NCBI GenBank assembly: GCA_021796905.1
Contig: JAKABK010000053.1
Location: 1-8,608, forward strand
Source: Actinomycetes bacterium
Lineage (GTDB): Bacteria; Actinomycetota; Acidimicrobiia; Acidimicrobiales; Palsa-688
Direction of reading: 5' to 3'
DNA length: 8,608 nt
The notes below the pieces were generated by a model. It saw only the letters and a program-made list of their open reading frames with translations. It searched no databases and was not told where the DNA came from. Positions within the stretch are counted from its first letter, which is position 1, and every line of letters begins with the position of its first letter. Below are positions 8,471 through 8,608 of the stretch, piece by piece. The position numbers and the translations under genes were made by a program.

Positions 8471-8608
8471 TCAGGGGACGTCCGGGCGGGGCGCTTCGAG
8501 CAGCCGGTGGGAGACGGCGTACATCACCGCCGCCATGCGCGAGTGGAGGTGCAGCTTCTCCAAGATGTTGCGGACGTGGTTCTTCACGGTGTTCTCCGAG
8601 ATGAACAG
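8471..8608 (-). CDS. LuxR/NarL-type response regulator, C-terminal end (partial)
   Basis: The last 45 residues of a DNA-binding regulator; the rest lies right of the window. The visible part covers the end of a LuxR-type helix-turn-helix: the turn and recognition helix ISENTVKNHVRNILEKL, then a final helix HLHSRMAAVMYAVSHRLLE and a short Pro-rich tail. The Thr-Val-Lys-x-His-Val core is typical of the NarL/FixJ family, most of whose members have an N-terminal receiver domain phosphorylated by a histidine kinase. Because the N-terminus is missing, a receiver is inferred, not seen. The TGA is 37 bases before the secA ATG on the same strand. Confidence 0.9.
   Translation of the reverse strand: MFISENTVKNHVRNILEKLHLHSRMAAVMYAVSHRLLEAPRPDVP

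Overview
The window is very GC-rich. Its reading frames end most codons in G or C, use GTG starts freely, and nearly all stop with TGA. The gene content (an actinobacterial-type RF2 without a frameshift, secA-prfB-ftsE-ftsX, a group 2 truncated haemoglobin, a DUF732-like lipoprotein) points to a chromosomal segment of a high-GC Actinomycetota. An acidimicrobial-type lineage is possible, but that is inference and cannot be fixed from this sequence alone. No mobile element, CRISPR array, tRNA or rRNA was seen. The density of overlapping frames is the usual artefact of high GC.

Layout from left to right: (1) the last codons of an unknown plus-strand gene, ending at 67. (2) A minus-strand pair, nudC (NADH pyrophosphatase / NAD-cap hydrolase, 1332-439) and a small DUF732-like lipoprotein (442-98), joined by a 4-base GTGA overlap. 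(3) A 169-base divergent spacer with a GC-rich direct repeat. (4) A plus-strand pair, a GlbO-type truncated haemoglobin and an alpha/beta hydrolase, joined by a 4-base CTGA overlap. The hydrolase apparently starts at a CTG codon behind a strong ribosome binding site. (5) A convergent junction at which the hydrolase frame runs 86 bases into the 3' end of ftsX. (6) A minus-strand housekeeping block read from right to left: the C-terminal end of a LuxR/NarL-type response regulator, secA, prfB, ftsE and ftsX.

The right-hand block covers protein export (SecA motor ATPase), translation termination (RF2) and division-site peptidoglycan remodelling (FtsEX). secA and prfB overlap by four bases and should be translated together. 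A GC-rich hairpin and a possible -10 element separate prfB from ftsE. ftsE and ftsX are one base apart. secA carries a TACGAT element six bases before its ATG, the arrangement of leaderless actinobacterial transcripts.

I see no new multi-gene system here. The points most worth a second look are at the level of gene boundaries: the CTG start, the antisense hydrolase tail over ftsX, the repeat between the divergent genes, the likely leaderless secA, and the stop-codon and frameshift features of prfB.
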